Positions 1 to 7,702 of a stretch of 22,625 nucleotides of DNA are shown piece by piece (within the stretch, counting starts at the first letter, position 1; each line of letters opens with the position of its first letter). The notes under the pieces were generated by a model. That model had not been told where the DNA came from. It made no database searches and saw only the letters and a list, made by a program, of their open reading frames with translations. The translations under genes were made by a program, and so were the position numbers. The stretch spans positions 1 through 22,625 of the forward strand of contig NZ_JAPJNQ010000036.1 of assembly GCF_030826625.1 (NCBI RefSeq), given 5' to 3'. Origin of the DNA: Corynebacterium sp. (GTDB taxonomy: Bacteria > Actinomycetota > Actinomycetes > Mycobacteriales > Mycobacteriaceae).

Positions 1-146
1 ACCTCGTCGTGATCGACCTTGACGACGGTGCCTTCGACAATGTCACCGTCATTGAAGTACTTGATGGTCTCGTCGATCGCGGCGAGAAAATCCTCAGCGG
101 TACCGATATCGTTTACGGCTACCTGAGGGGCCTTAGAAGCTGTCAT
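1..146 (-). CDS. rpsA: 30S ribosomal protein S1, N-terminal part (cut by window edge)
   Basis: Read on the minus strand from the ATG at 146-144, an open frame runs 48 codons to the window edge with no stop. The product begins MTASKAPQVAVNDIGTAEDF and continues through IKYFNDGDIVEGTVVKVDHD, the typical start of actinobacterial ribosomal protein S1, entering the first S1 RNA-binding domain. S1 binds mRNA on the 30S subunit and helps translation initiation. A GGAGC ribosome-binding site lies about 11 nt upstream, and a good promoter lies some 190 nt upstream. Proximity of rpsA to polA is a known arrangement in corynebacteria. Only the first tenth of the gene is visible. Confidence 0.93.
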   Translation of the reverse strand, partial: MTASKAPQVAVNDIGTAEDFLAAIDETIKYFNDGDIVEGTVVKVDHDE

Positions 147-333
147 ATTATTGCGTGCTCCGAAATGGATAGGAAATCGATTGTGTACATTCGCAGTCTC
201 TCGCGGGCTTCGCTTCAGGCGCTGAACCAAAAAACGGTTCAAACCATCATGCAAGCTCACGATCTCGCGCTACAAGCGCGTCAAACTTCCTATCAGAGTT
301 CACGCACTTCTAACGCATAGACATGCCCCACAA

Positions 334-362
334 AGCATAAACCCGTTCAGTGAGCTATGCAA
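334..362 (-). promoter_or_regulatory. Probable rpsA promoter
   Basis: On the minus strand a TTGCAT -35 box (362-357) is separated by 17 nt from a TATGCT -10 box (339-334). This would start a leader of roughly 180 nt before rpsA. The leader contains two small hairpins (GAACC...GGTTC near 223-242 and GCGC...GCGC near 266-281), so post-transcriptional control of rpsA is possible but not shown. Confidence 0.55.
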
Positions 363-502
363 GCTTTTGTTCTCTATTTTCCGGTGGGAGCAGGGAAGTT
401 TTTTAAAACCCAATCTCCAGACACAACTCTCTAACACTACCCTGGTGTTAACTACATCCCCACAGGTCAAGACATGCCTCACTAAAACCTATCACCCCAA
501 AG

Positions 503-533
503 TTGTTCAACAATTTAGGCTTGGCTAAATAAT
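503..533 (+). promoter_or_regulatory. Candidate DtxR (iron repressor) box overlapping a promoter
   Basis: The 19 bases at 515-533 (TTAGGCTTGGCTAAATAAT) match about 13 of 19 positions of the DtxR operator consensus TWAGGTTAGSCTAACCTWA, including the TTAGG half site and the central SCTAA. It overlaps a possible promoter with -35 TTGTTC (503-508) and an AAATAAT-like -10. The operon downstream ends in a siderophore-interacting protein, which makes iron control by DtxR sensible. The right half of the palindrome is weak, so binding is an inference. Confidence 0.45.
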
Positions 534-557
534 AGGTGAATCAACACACACGAAAAT

Positions 558-586
558 TTCAGTGAGAGGGCAGTCACTGCTATACT
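558..586 (+). promoter_or_regulatory. Probable promoter of the ABC transporter operon
   Basis: An extended -10 element, TGCTATACT (TATACT at 581-586), stands 17 nt after a weak -35 TTCAGT (558-563). Transcription would begin near 593 and give a leader of about 110 nt before the lipoprotein gene at 706. The leader ends in an AGGAG ribosome-binding site and a curious ATGTAATG, in which a start-stop pair (701-706) overlaps the real ATG. Confidence 0.5.
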
Positions 587-705
587 TTGCGCAATCCCGC
601 GATCTCACCTCGGCAAAACTACTTACATGTACTTGCAGTGATATTTCAGTCGCCAATTGACGTCATCGCGTGGAGCTTTGAATTCGACACTCACAGGAGA
701 ATGTA

Positions 706-2301
706 ATGAAGATGACGAAGTCCATCGGAGTGCTGGCAGCTGCCGGGCTCTCATTGACACTGGTTGCCTGCAGCGACGATTCTGGAAGCTCCAGTGCTGG
801 CGGCAGTGCTGAAGGCAGCACCAACTACGTGCTTGCCAACCTCACAGAGCCACAAAACCCGCTGGTTCCAGGAAACACCAACGAGGCTGGCGGCGGAACC
901 GCAATTCAGTTCCTTTATTCGGGACTGACCTACTACGACGCCGAGGGCGAATCACACAATGACCTCGCTGAAAGCATCGACTTCGACGGCGACCGCACCT
1001 ACACCGTCAAACTGAAAGATGCCAAGTGGGAAGACGGCACCCCGATTACCGCCAATGACTTCGTCGATGCTTGGAACTACACAGTCTCGGAATCGTTGCT
1101 CCAGGAGTCTTTCTTCACACCAATCAAAGGTTATGCAGAAGGCGCAGAGTCCATGGAAGGTCTGACCGTCGAAGACGACAAGACCTTCACCATTGAGCTT
1201 TCCGAGCCAACCGCTGACTTTGAGCAACGTCTCGGCTACGGCCCATTCAAACCGCTGCATCCTTCAGCATTTGACGACATCGACGCCTACGGCGAAAAAC
1301 CAATCGCTAATGGCCCATACAAACTCGCTGAGTGGAACCACAACGAAAACATCCTCCTCGTTCCTAATGAGGAATACGAAGGCGACCGCAAAGCACAAAA
1401 CGACGGCGTCGACTTCCGCATCTACACCCAGCAGGATGCCGCCTATGCAGATCTGCTGTCCGGAAACCTGGACGTCATTGACTCCATTCCGGAATCCGCA
1501 TTGTCTCAATTTGAAGACGAGCTGGGCGATCGGGCAATCTCGCAGCCATCCGCAATTTTCCAGGCGTTCACAATCCCGAGCGAGCTAGAGCACTTCGAGG
1601 GCGAAGAAGGCAAACTTCGCCGTCAAGCCATCTCCCTCGCTTTTGACCGGGAAGAAATCTCCAAGACGATTTTCCGTGACACCGTTACCCCAGCCAAGGA
1701 CTTCACCTCCCCTGTTATCCCTGGTTATGAAGAGGACCTAGAGGGCAATGAGGTTCTTGAATTCGATCCTGAAAAGGCGAAAGAACTCTGGGAGCAGGCC
1801 AACGATATCAGCGAGTTCAACGGCACGTTCGAAATCGCTTATAACGCCGATGGTGGCCACCAAGCGTGGGTTGATGCCCTCACCAACCAGTTGTCGAATA
1901 ACCTCGAAATCGATGCGATCGGCAACCCATACCCTGATTTCAAGGGTCTGCGCGATGACATCACGAGCGGAAGCATCGACACCGCTTTCCGTTCCGGTTG
2001 GCAGGCCGACTACCCATCTTTGGGTAACTTCCTGGAACCGAATTTTGCCACGGGTGGTAGCTCAAACGACGGTAAATACTCGAGTGAAGAATTCGATGCC
2101 AAGTTGGCTGAAGCACAGCAGGCAGAAAGCGCCGAAGAAGCTACCAAGCTCTACTCGGAAGCACAGAAGATCCTCTTTAAGGACCTTCCAGCAATCCCAA
2201 TGTGGTACTCCAACGCTGCGGCCGGATATTCCGAAGCTGTCGAGAACGTAGAATTCGCATGGAACCGAATTCCAGTGTTCTACGCCATCACCAAGTCTTA
2301 A
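706..2301 (+). CDS. ABC transporter substrate-binding lipoprotein, peptide/nickel/opine family (SBP family 5)
   Basis: A 531-residue protein. The N-terminus has a lysine-start signal peptide with a lipobox, LTLVAC, so Cys22 would be lipidated and the mature protein anchored outside the membrane. The body matches the large extracytoplasmic binding proteins of the DppA/OppA type: LYSGLTYYDAEG near the start, KWEDGTPITANDFVDAW, then PIANGPYKL, with the usual total length. It would capture the ligand and deliver it to the permeases encoded next. AGGAG at 695-699 supports the ATG at 706. Family 5 proteins bind peptides but also metal chelates such as nickelophores. The iron-reductase-like gene at the end of the operon favours a metallophore here, but the ligand cannot be read from sequence. 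An oppA or dppA name would be a guess. Confidence 0.93.
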   Translation: MKMTKSIGVLAAAGLSLTLVACSDDSGSSSAGGSAEGSTNYVLANLTEPQNPLVPGNTNEAGGGTAIQFLYSGLTYYDAEGESHNDLAESIDFDGDRTYTVKLKDAKWEDGTPITANDFVDAWNYTVSESLLQESFFTPIKGYAEGAESMEGLTVEDDKTFTIELSEPTADFEQRLGYGPFKPLHPSAFDDIDAYGEKPIANGPYKLAEWNHNENILLVPNEEYEGDRKAQNDGVDFRIYTQQDAAYADLLSGNLDVIDSIPESALSQFEDELGDRAISQPSAIFQAFTIPSELEHFEGEEGKLRRQAISLAFDREEISKTIFRDTVTPAKDFTSPVIPGYEEDLEGNEVLEFDPEKAKELWEQANDISEFNGTFEIAYNADGGHQAWVDALTNQLSNNLEIDAIGNPYPDFKGLRDDITSGSIDTAFRSGWQADYPSLGNFLEPNFATGGSSNDGKYSSEEFDAKLAEAQQAESAEEATKLYSEAQKILFKDLPAIPMWYSNAAAGYSEAVENVEFAWNRIPVFYAITKS

Positions 2302-2312
2302 GAAAAAGCTAA

Positions 2313-2332
2313 TGAGTGTTACAAAACACTCA
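2313..2332 (+). promoter_or_regulatory. Small hairpin after the lipoprotein gene
   Basis: TGAGTGTT and AACACTCA form an 8-bp stem with an ACAA loop, 11 nt after the stop codon. With the larger hairpin that follows, it probably protects the 3' end of the lipoprotein message. Confidence 0.5.
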
Positions 2333-2356
2333 GATAGGTTACACTAAGGCGACGTC

Positions 2357-2389
2357 AATCCGGTCAGTCCGAATGCGACTGACCGGATT
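2357..2389 (+). terminator. Strong hairpin between lipoprotein and permease genes (partial terminator or mRNA stabiliser)
   Basis: AATCCGGTCAGTC (2357-2369) and GACTGACCGGATT (2377-2389) form a perfect 13-bp stem with a 7-nt loop. No clear U run follows, so it is more likely an attenuator or processing/stability element than a full terminator. It would let the binding protein be made in excess over the permeases, as is common in such operons. Confidence 0.65.
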
Positions 2390-2417
2390 TCGCCCGTTAT
2401 AAGTTAAGGAAAAACCT

Positions 2418-3347
2418 ATGTTGCATTACATAGGGCGCCGAGTCTTGCAAATGGTTCCAGTCTTTTTCGGAGCCACATTCTTGATTTTTGCCCTCGTGTT
2501 CTTGATGCCAGGTGATCCCGTCGAAGCCCTCGGCGGCGACCGTGGTCTCAGTGATATTGCCCGGCAGCGTATCCAGGAAGAATACAACCTGGATAAGCCG
2601 TTCCTCGTGCAGTACCTGCTCTACCTCAAAGGAATTTTCACCCTTGATTTTGGCACGACCTTTTCTGGTCAGTCAGTCTCATCGCTTATGGCCAATGCCT
2701 TCCCGGTGACGATCAAACTGACAGTAATGGCTGTCGTGTTCGAAACCATTTTTGGTGTGCTGTTCGGTTTCATTGCCGGGATTCGCCGCGGCGGAATCTT
2801 CGACTCCACCGTTTTGGTGCTGTCTCTCCTGGTAATTGCGATTCCATCCTTCGTGATCGGTTTCGTGATGCAATTTTTCGTCGGTGTGAAGTGGGGCTTG
2901 TTACCCGTCACGGTCGGTCGTAACGAAACCTTCCTCGAGCTACTCATGCCCGCCATCGTGCTGGGTGCAGTATCGCTGGCCTATGTCATCCGCTTGACCC
3001 GGCAATCCGTATCGGAAAATCTCCGGGCAGATTACGTGCGCACTGCTCGCGCCAAGGGCATGTCAGGAGGCTCAGTAATGACCCGCCACGTGCTGCGGAA
3101 CTCCATGATTCCCGTGGTTACCTTTATTGGCGCCGACCTCGGCATTCTGATGGGCGGTGCCATCATTACCGAAGGAATCTTCGGCATTAACGGTATTGGT
3201 GGCACTTTGTACCAGGCGATTATCCGTGGTGAACCCGCCACCGTAGTATCCATCACCACCGTGCTGGTCATCGTCTACATCATCGCCAACTTGCTGGTCG
3301 ATTTGATGTACGCCGTGCTCGATCCAAGGATTCGCTATGACAAATAA
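2418..3347 (+). CDS. ABC transporter permease, DppB/OppB type
   Basis: A 309-residue membrane protein of normal length for the family. It starts with the typical N-terminal helix (RVLQMVPVFFGATFLIFALV) and has further membrane segments near residues 95-130, 135-165, 175-195, 230-260 and 275-300. The EAA coupling loop that contacts the ATPase is visible around YVRTARAKGMSGGSV and is followed by HVLRNSMIPVV. It forms half of the membrane channel of the importer. AAGGA sits just upstream of the ATG. Its last 11 nt overlap the next permease gene, so the two are translationally coupled. Confidence 0.93.
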   Translation: MLHYIGRRVLQMVPVFFGATFLIFALVFLMPGDPVEALGGDRGLSDIARQRIQEEYNLDKPFLVQYLLYLKGIFTLDFGTTFSGQSVSSLMANAFPVTIKLTVMAVVFETIFGVLFGFIAGIRRGGIFDSTVLVLSLLVIAIPSFVIGFVMQFFVGVKWGLLPVTVGRNETFLELLMPAIVLGAVSLAYVIRLTRQSVSENLRADYVRTARAKGMSGGSVMTRHVLRNSMIPVVTFIGADLGILMGGAIITEGIFGINGIGGTLYQAIIRGEPATVVSITTVLVIVYIIANLLVDLMYAVLDPRIRYDK

Positions 3348-4293
3348 GAACTACTTCCAACGCCCGCGTCTCGAGCGCTACGTCGCAGACACCGACGAAC
3401 AAGGCTTGGGCGCGGTCGACGCCGTCAACGACGACCGCCCGCCACGCTCCCAATGGGGCGAAGCCTGGGCTAGCCTGCGCAAACGTCCCCTATTTTGGGT
3501 CTCGGCAGTTTTGATTCTGTGCACCATCGCCTTGGCACTGTTCCCGCAGCTGTTTACCTCGACTGATCCACGCTTTTGTGAATTATCCAATTCCCTGGGT
3601 AATCCAACTTCGGGTCACCCATTTGGCTTTGACCGTCAAGGGTGCGATATTTATGCCCGCACCGTTTATGGCGCACGCGCTTCGGTGGCCGTAGGAATTC
3701 TTGCAACCGCCATGGTCATGATCATCGGTACCGTCATTGGCGCAACCGCCGGCTTCTTCGGCGGCTGGGTGGATTCGGTCCTTTCTCGCTTTACCGACGT
3801 CTTCTTCGCCGTGCCACTGCTGCTGGCAGCAATCGTCGTCATGCAAATGTTCCGCGAATCACGCTCACTATGGTCTGTGGTCCTGGTGCTGTCGTTATTC
3901 GGCTGGACGAATATCGCTCGTATTGCCCGTGGAAGTGTGATGAGCGTGAAGAATGAAGACTTCGTTACCGCTTCCCGCTCCCTTGGTGCCTCGCGCTGGA
4001 CCATGCTGACCAAACACATCCTGCCTAATGCCGCGGCTCCAATCATTGTCTACGGCACTGTCGCACTCGGTGTGTTCATCGTTGCCGAAGCTACCTTGTC
4101 CTTCCTGGGTATCGGGTTACCGCCTGAGGTTGTGAGCTGGGGTGGCGATATTTCCTCGGCACAAAGCTCGTTGCGTACCCGACCTGAAATTCTGTTCTAC
4201 CCGGCCGGAGCACTGGTGATTACCGTGCTGAGCTTCATCCTCATGGGCGATGTCGTCCGCGACGCCCTAGACCCGAAAGCGAGGAAACGATGA
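3337..4293 (+). CDS. ABC transporter permease, DppC/OppC type
   Basis: A 318-residue second permease. About 50 charged cytoplasmic residues precede the first membrane helix (PLFWVSAVLILCTIALALF), as is usual for DppC/OppC. The periplasmic-side loop with GHPFGFDRQGCDIYARTVYG and the coupling loop DFVTASRSLGASRWTMLTKH are both characteristic, and the end reads LMGDVVRDALDPKARKR. It pairs with the preceding permease to form the channel. It overlaps the upstream gene by 11 nt and the downstream ATPase by 4 nt (ATGA), indicating one tightly coupled operon. Confidence 0.93.
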   Translation: MTNKNYFQRPRLERYVADTDEQGLGAVDAVNDDRPPRSQWGEAWASLRKRPLFWVSAVLILCTIALALFPQLFTSTDPRFCELSNSLGNPTSGHPFGFDRQGCDIYARTVYGARASVAVGILATAMVMIIGTVIGATAGFFGGWVDSVLSRFTDVFFAVPLLLAAIVVMQMFRESRSLWSVVLVLSLFGWTNIARIARGSVMSVKNEDFVTASRSLGASRWTMLTKHILPNAAAPIIVYGTVALGVFIVAEATLSFLGIGLPPEVVSWGGDISSAQSSLRTRPEILFYPAGALVITVLSFILMGDVVRDALDPKARKR

Positions 4294-5987
4294 GTTCTGC
4301 GAAGAAGAATTCCACAGAGCAAGCGGCCCAGCCGTTGCTGCGCATGGACGACGTGAAGATTTCTTTCCAGTCGTCTACCGGTGTGGTCGAAGCCGTCCGT
4401 GGTGTGAGCTTCGATATCTATCCGGGTGAATCCGTCGCGATCGTCGGCGAGTCTGGTTCTGGTAAATCCACCACCGCGATGTCGATTCTTGGTTTGCTGC
4501 CCGAAAACGGTGCGGTCACCGGCGGTTCCATCATCTTTGATGGCAAGAAGATCAACGACATGAGCGAAAAGCAGATCCAGAAGCTGCGCGGCTCCGAAAT
4601 TGGCCTGGTGCCACAAGACCCCATGTCCAACCTGAACCCGGTATGGAAGATCGGCACACAGGTCGCGGAGTCCCTCAAAGCAAACAATGTCGTCGCCAGT
4701 TCCGAGGTGAAGAAACGCGTTAACGAGCTGCTGGCAGAAGCCGGTTTGCCTGATCCAGAATCGCGCGCGAACCAGTACCCTCACGAGTTTTCTGGTGGTA
4801 TGCGTCAGCGGGCATTGATCGGTATTGGCTTGGCAGCGAACCCACGTTTGCTCATTGCCGACGAGCCGACCTCCGCGTTGGACGTGACCGTGCAGAAAAA
4901 GATCCTGGACCACCTGAAAACCCTGACTGATCAGCACGGCACTGCCCTGCTATTTGTTACCCACGACCTGGGGTTGGCGGCAGAGCGCGCCGAGCACCTG
5001 ATCGTGATGCACCGCGGACGCATTGTAGAAGCCGGACCTTCGCGGGAAATCCTGGAAGATCCACACCACCCATATACCCAGCGCTTGGTCAACGCTGCAC
5101 CCTTGATGGCCTCGCAGCGTACGCACACCACCGCGCAGGTAGACCCAGCGGCCTCGGCACCAGCAGAGACAAAGAGCAAGAACGCGGATTCAGAGATCAT
5201 CCGCGTAGACGAGCTCACCAAAGAATTCCCGGTGCGTGGTAAGCGCGGCGAGATGTTCAAAGCCGTCGACAATGTCTCGTTCTCACTGCACAAGGGTGAA
5301 ACTTTGGCAGTGGTCGGAGAATCCGGTTCTGGTAAATCCACCGTGGCGAATATGGTGCTGAACCTGCTGGAGCCGACCTCGGGCACGATCTTGTATCAGG
5401 GCGAGAACGTGCAGAAGATGTCTGCCAAGGAGATCTTCCGCTTGCGCCGCAAGCTGCAGGTTGTTTTCCAAAACCCATATGGTTCGCTGGATCCGATGTA
5501 TTCGGTGTACAAATCCATCGAGGAACCGCTGGTGCTGCATAAGGTCGGCAACCGGAAGTCTCGCGAAAAGCGTGTAGCCGAGTTGCTGGATATGGTGGCC
5601 ATGCCAGCCTCCGCTATGCGCCGCTACCCCAACGAGCTGTCTGGTGGTCAGCGCCAGCGCATCGCGATTGCACGCACTCTGGCGCTGGAACCAGAAGTTA
5701 TCGTGCTCGACGAAGCCGTGTCTGCACTGGACGTCCTGGTGCAAAACCAGGTCATCGAGCTGCTCAATGAGCTACAGCAGAACCTGCAGCTGTCCTACCT
5801 GTTTATCACCCACGATCTCGCAGTGGTGCGCCAAACTGCCGATAACGTCGTGGTGATGAAAAGCGGGCAGATTGTGGAGCGCGGCCCAACAGAGCAGATT
5901 TTCGACGACCCACAGCAGGATTACACCAAGGAGCTGATTAACTCGGTTCCAGGTTTGTCCATCAAGCTCGGCTCGGGCATGAAATAA
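4290..5987 (+). CDS. Fused double ATPase of the peptide/metallophore ABC importer (DppD-DppF fusion)
   Basis: A 565-residue cytoplasmic protein with two complete ABC ATPase domains. The first has Walker A GESGSGKST at residues 53-61, signature FSGGMRQRA and Walker B LLIADEPTSALD. The second has Walker A GESGSGKST near 343-351, signature LSGGQRQRI and Walker B VIVLDEAVSALD. Each domain ends with the HHPYTQ or QQDYTKEL segment typical of oligopeptide importers. About 40 polar residues link the halves (near 280-310). Fusion of the two ATPases is common in actinobacteria. It powers transport through the two permeases. The ATPase of the second domain uses DEA rather than DEP after Walker B, a mild variation. 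Confidence 0.94.
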   Translation: MSSAKKNSTEQAAQPLLRMDDVKISFQSSTGVVEAVRGVSFDIYPGESVAIVGESGSGKSTTAMSILGLLPENGAVTGGSIIFDGKKINDMSEKQIQKLRGSEIGLVPQDPMSNLNPVWKIGTQVAESLKANNVVASSEVKKRVNELLAEAGLPDPESRANQYPHEFSGGMRQRALIGIGLAANPRLLIADEPTSALDVTVQKKILDHLKTLTDQHGTALLFVTHDLGLAAERAEHLIVMHRGRIVEAGPSREILEDPHHPYTQRLVNAAPLMASQRTHTTAQVDPAASAPAETKSKNADSEIIRVDELTKEFPVRGKRGEMFKAVDNVSFSLHKGETLAVVGESGSGKSTVANMVLNLLEPTSGTILYQGENVQKMSAKEIFRLRRKLQVVFQNPYGSLDPMYSVYKSIEEPLVLHKVGNRKSREKRVAELLDMVAMPASAMRRYPNELSGGQRQRIAIARTLALEPEVIVLDEAVSALDVLVQNQVIELLNELQQNLQLSYLFITHDLAVVRQTADNVVVMKSGQIVERGPTEQIFDDPQQDYTKELINSVPGLSIKLGSGMK

Positions 5988-5991
5988 AAGC

Positions 5992-5997
5992 TAGACT
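5992..5997 (+). promoter_or_regulatory. Possible leaderless promoter for the siderophore-interacting gene
   Basis: TAGACT fits the corynebacterial -10 pattern TAnnnT and ends exactly 6 nt before the ATG at 6004, the spacing expected for a transcript beginning at the start codon. No clear ribosome-binding site precedes this gene, in agreement. No -35 box is evident. Confidence 0.4.
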
Positions 5998-6003
5998 TGC
6001 GGT

Positions 6004-7668
6004 ATGGCCCGTCACCGCAAGTCTTATTCGCTGAGCACACGTTATCTGCAGGTACTGCGCGTGCGCGATGTCACCGACGGCATGCGCCGGGTGACTTTGG
6101 GCGGCGAGCAGCTCGCCGCGCATACCGCAGATAACGGGTATCCCGTGCCAGCGTTTCGTTCGGATAATTTCGACGATTCCATCAAATTAATTTTCTCCAC
6201 CACCCCCGGCCGTACTCCGCAGGGCCCGGAGCAGCGCGACGGCAAGATCGTGTGGCCGTCGAAAAATTCCGGCAGCACGCGCCGCACCTATACCGTGCGC
6301 AACTACGATGCCTCCCGTGGCGAGCTCGACGTTGATTTCGTGCTGCACGGTTCTGGTGTTGCCAGCGACTGGGCACGCCAGGCGCAGGTGGGCCAAACCT
6401 TGCAGATCGCAGGCCCGAAATCCACCGCTTCACATCCGAGTGGTGCGAATTGGATTCTCGCCGCCGGTGATGCCACTGCCCTGCCCGCCATGAGCCGCTG
6501 GCTGGAGCAATGGCCGGCTGGACAGCGCGGCAAATTTTTCATCGCCGTGGATGCGGATTCGCACCGGCAGGATTTAGTGCAGCCCGAAAGCGTAGAGATC
6601 ACCTGGCTGGTGCGTGACAACCCGAATGTGCTTTACGACGCCATCACTAGCACCGATTGGTGGGATGGCGAACCATTCGCGTGGGTGGCGGGAGAATCCG
6701 CAAGCTTGAAGCCGATTCGCCGCTGGTTGCAGCATGAGAAAGGTCTGCGCAAAGACCAGATGCACCTTAGTGGCTATTGGAAGTCCGGTAAGCAGAAAGA
6801 CCGCTACCGCGCTAACCGCACGCAGCCAACTGAGATCACGAGCGCCACAGAGCCAGCCGCCACGACGACTTCCGCCGCACAACCAACGCGGCAGGCCGAG
6901 GTTTCACCCGCCGCCGCAGGGCAGGCGGCTTCCACGCCTGCTGTGCAAGAACTCGGTTTTGCAGCACTCGCGGATCTCGTCGCACCTTTCGCCATCCGTA
7001 CGGCCGTGACCATCGGGCTGGGCACCGCACTATCCACCGCACCGCGCGATACCGAAGAACTCGCCGTTGCCACGAACACCCAGCCTGCTGGCCTGGCCAC
7101 ACTGCTGGCGTATTTGGAAACGCACAATCTGGTTGCCCGCAACAGCGCACAGCAATGGCAGTTGAGCACTACTGGCCGCGTGCTTGCCGACGCAAACACC
7201 ATCGACCAACTCAGCGCCGATCACCCGCGCACGAATGAGGTGGTCACTGGCCTGGCGCATCTGCACGAAGCGCTTGTCGACGGCCAGCACCCCGGCCTTG
7301 CGGCTCACACTGAATCGGCTACAGACGCTGCACCGGCCCCGGCAAGCGAGCAGACACTCGCCATTACCGCGGCACTCGCCCAGCGCGATGATGCCGCAGC
7401 CATCGAATACCTGCGGCAATTGCACCGCGAACACCAGCAGAACACCCGCGTTGCACAGCGCGCGCTGCGGCTTGCGTGCCAGTGCCGGTCAACCGGCGAC
7501 GCCGGTGCTGCGGGCAATGCGGAACAAGAACTGATCAATTTCGCGCTCTACGGCGACCACCTGCGTTCTGTCGAAGAGCTGTATTACCTCTTCGGTGCTG
7601 CGGGCTTGCCGGCACCGCGCGTCGACAAGCACGATGCCGAGTACCGGGTCTTCGAGTTCGCTGGCTAA
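6004..7668 (+). CDS. Siderophore-interacting flavoprotein with a C-terminal O-methyltransferase-like remnant
   Basis: Residues 1 to about 272 match the siderophore-interacting protein family: VRDVTDGMRRVTLGG near the start, the flavin-binding RTYTVRNY (94-101), ILAAGDATALPAMSRWLE, WVAGESASLKPIRRWL and GYWKSGKQ. Such proteins reduce ferric siderophores in the cytoplasm so the iron is released. After an Ala/Thr-rich linker (about 273-312) comes a segment like the winged-helix dimerisation domain of O-methyltransferases (VAPFAIRTAVTIGL... to QLSTTGRVLAD). The last 60 residues (ELINFALYGDHLRSVEELYY... ending EYRVFEF) resemble the final part of the same family. The SAM-binding core with its GxGxG loop is not there. 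At 554 residues it is about twice the usual length. It lies 16 nt after the ATPase gene, so it may be co-transcribed. Confidence 0.85.
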   Translation: MARHRKSYSLSTRYLQVLRVRDVTDGMRRVTLGGEQLAAHTADNGYPVPAFRSDNFDDSIKLIFSTTPGRTPQGPEQRDGKIVWPSKNSGSTRRTYTVRNYDASRGELDVDFVLHGSGVASDWARQAQVGQTLQIAGPKSTASHPSGANWILAAGDATALPAMSRWLEQWPAGQRGKFFIAVDADSHRQDLVQPESVEITWLVRDNPNVLYDAITSTDWWDGEPFAWVAGESASLKPIRRWLQHEKGLRKDQMHLSGYWKSGKQKDRYRANRTQPTEITSATEPAATTTSAAQPTRQAEVSPAAAGQAASTPAVQELGFAALADLVAPFAIRTAVTIGLGTALSTAPRDTEELAVATNTQPAGLATLLAYLETHNLVARNSAQQWQLSTTGRVLADANTIDQLSADHPRTNEVVTGLAHLHEALVDGQHPGLAAHTESATDAAPAPASEQTLAITAALAQRDDAAAIEYLRQLHREHQQNTRVAQRALRLACQCRSTGDAGAAGNAEQELINFALYGDHLRSVEELYYLFGAAGLPAPRVDKHDAEYRVFEFAG

Positions 7669-7677
7669 AACCAGCGA
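7658..7677. terminator. Hairpin between the converging flavoprotein and polA genes
   Basis: TCGCTGG (7658-7664) and CCAGCGA (7671-7677) form a perfect 7-bp stem around the loop CTAAAA, which contains the stop codon of the flavoprotein gene. It lies in the 34-nt gap between convergent genes and could act in both directions. There is no U run. Confidence 0.35.
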
Positions 7678-7702
7678 GCCTCCACCCGCCTGGCTGCGCC
7701 GC

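Noticed and set aside
9..320. 103-codon plus-strand frame at the left edge
   Set aside because: It lies antisense to the clear rpsA start and its promoter; the translation has no family character.
4197..4937. 246-codon minus-strand frame
   Set aside because: Antisense to the permease and ATPase genes, His/Leu/Arg-rich shadow.
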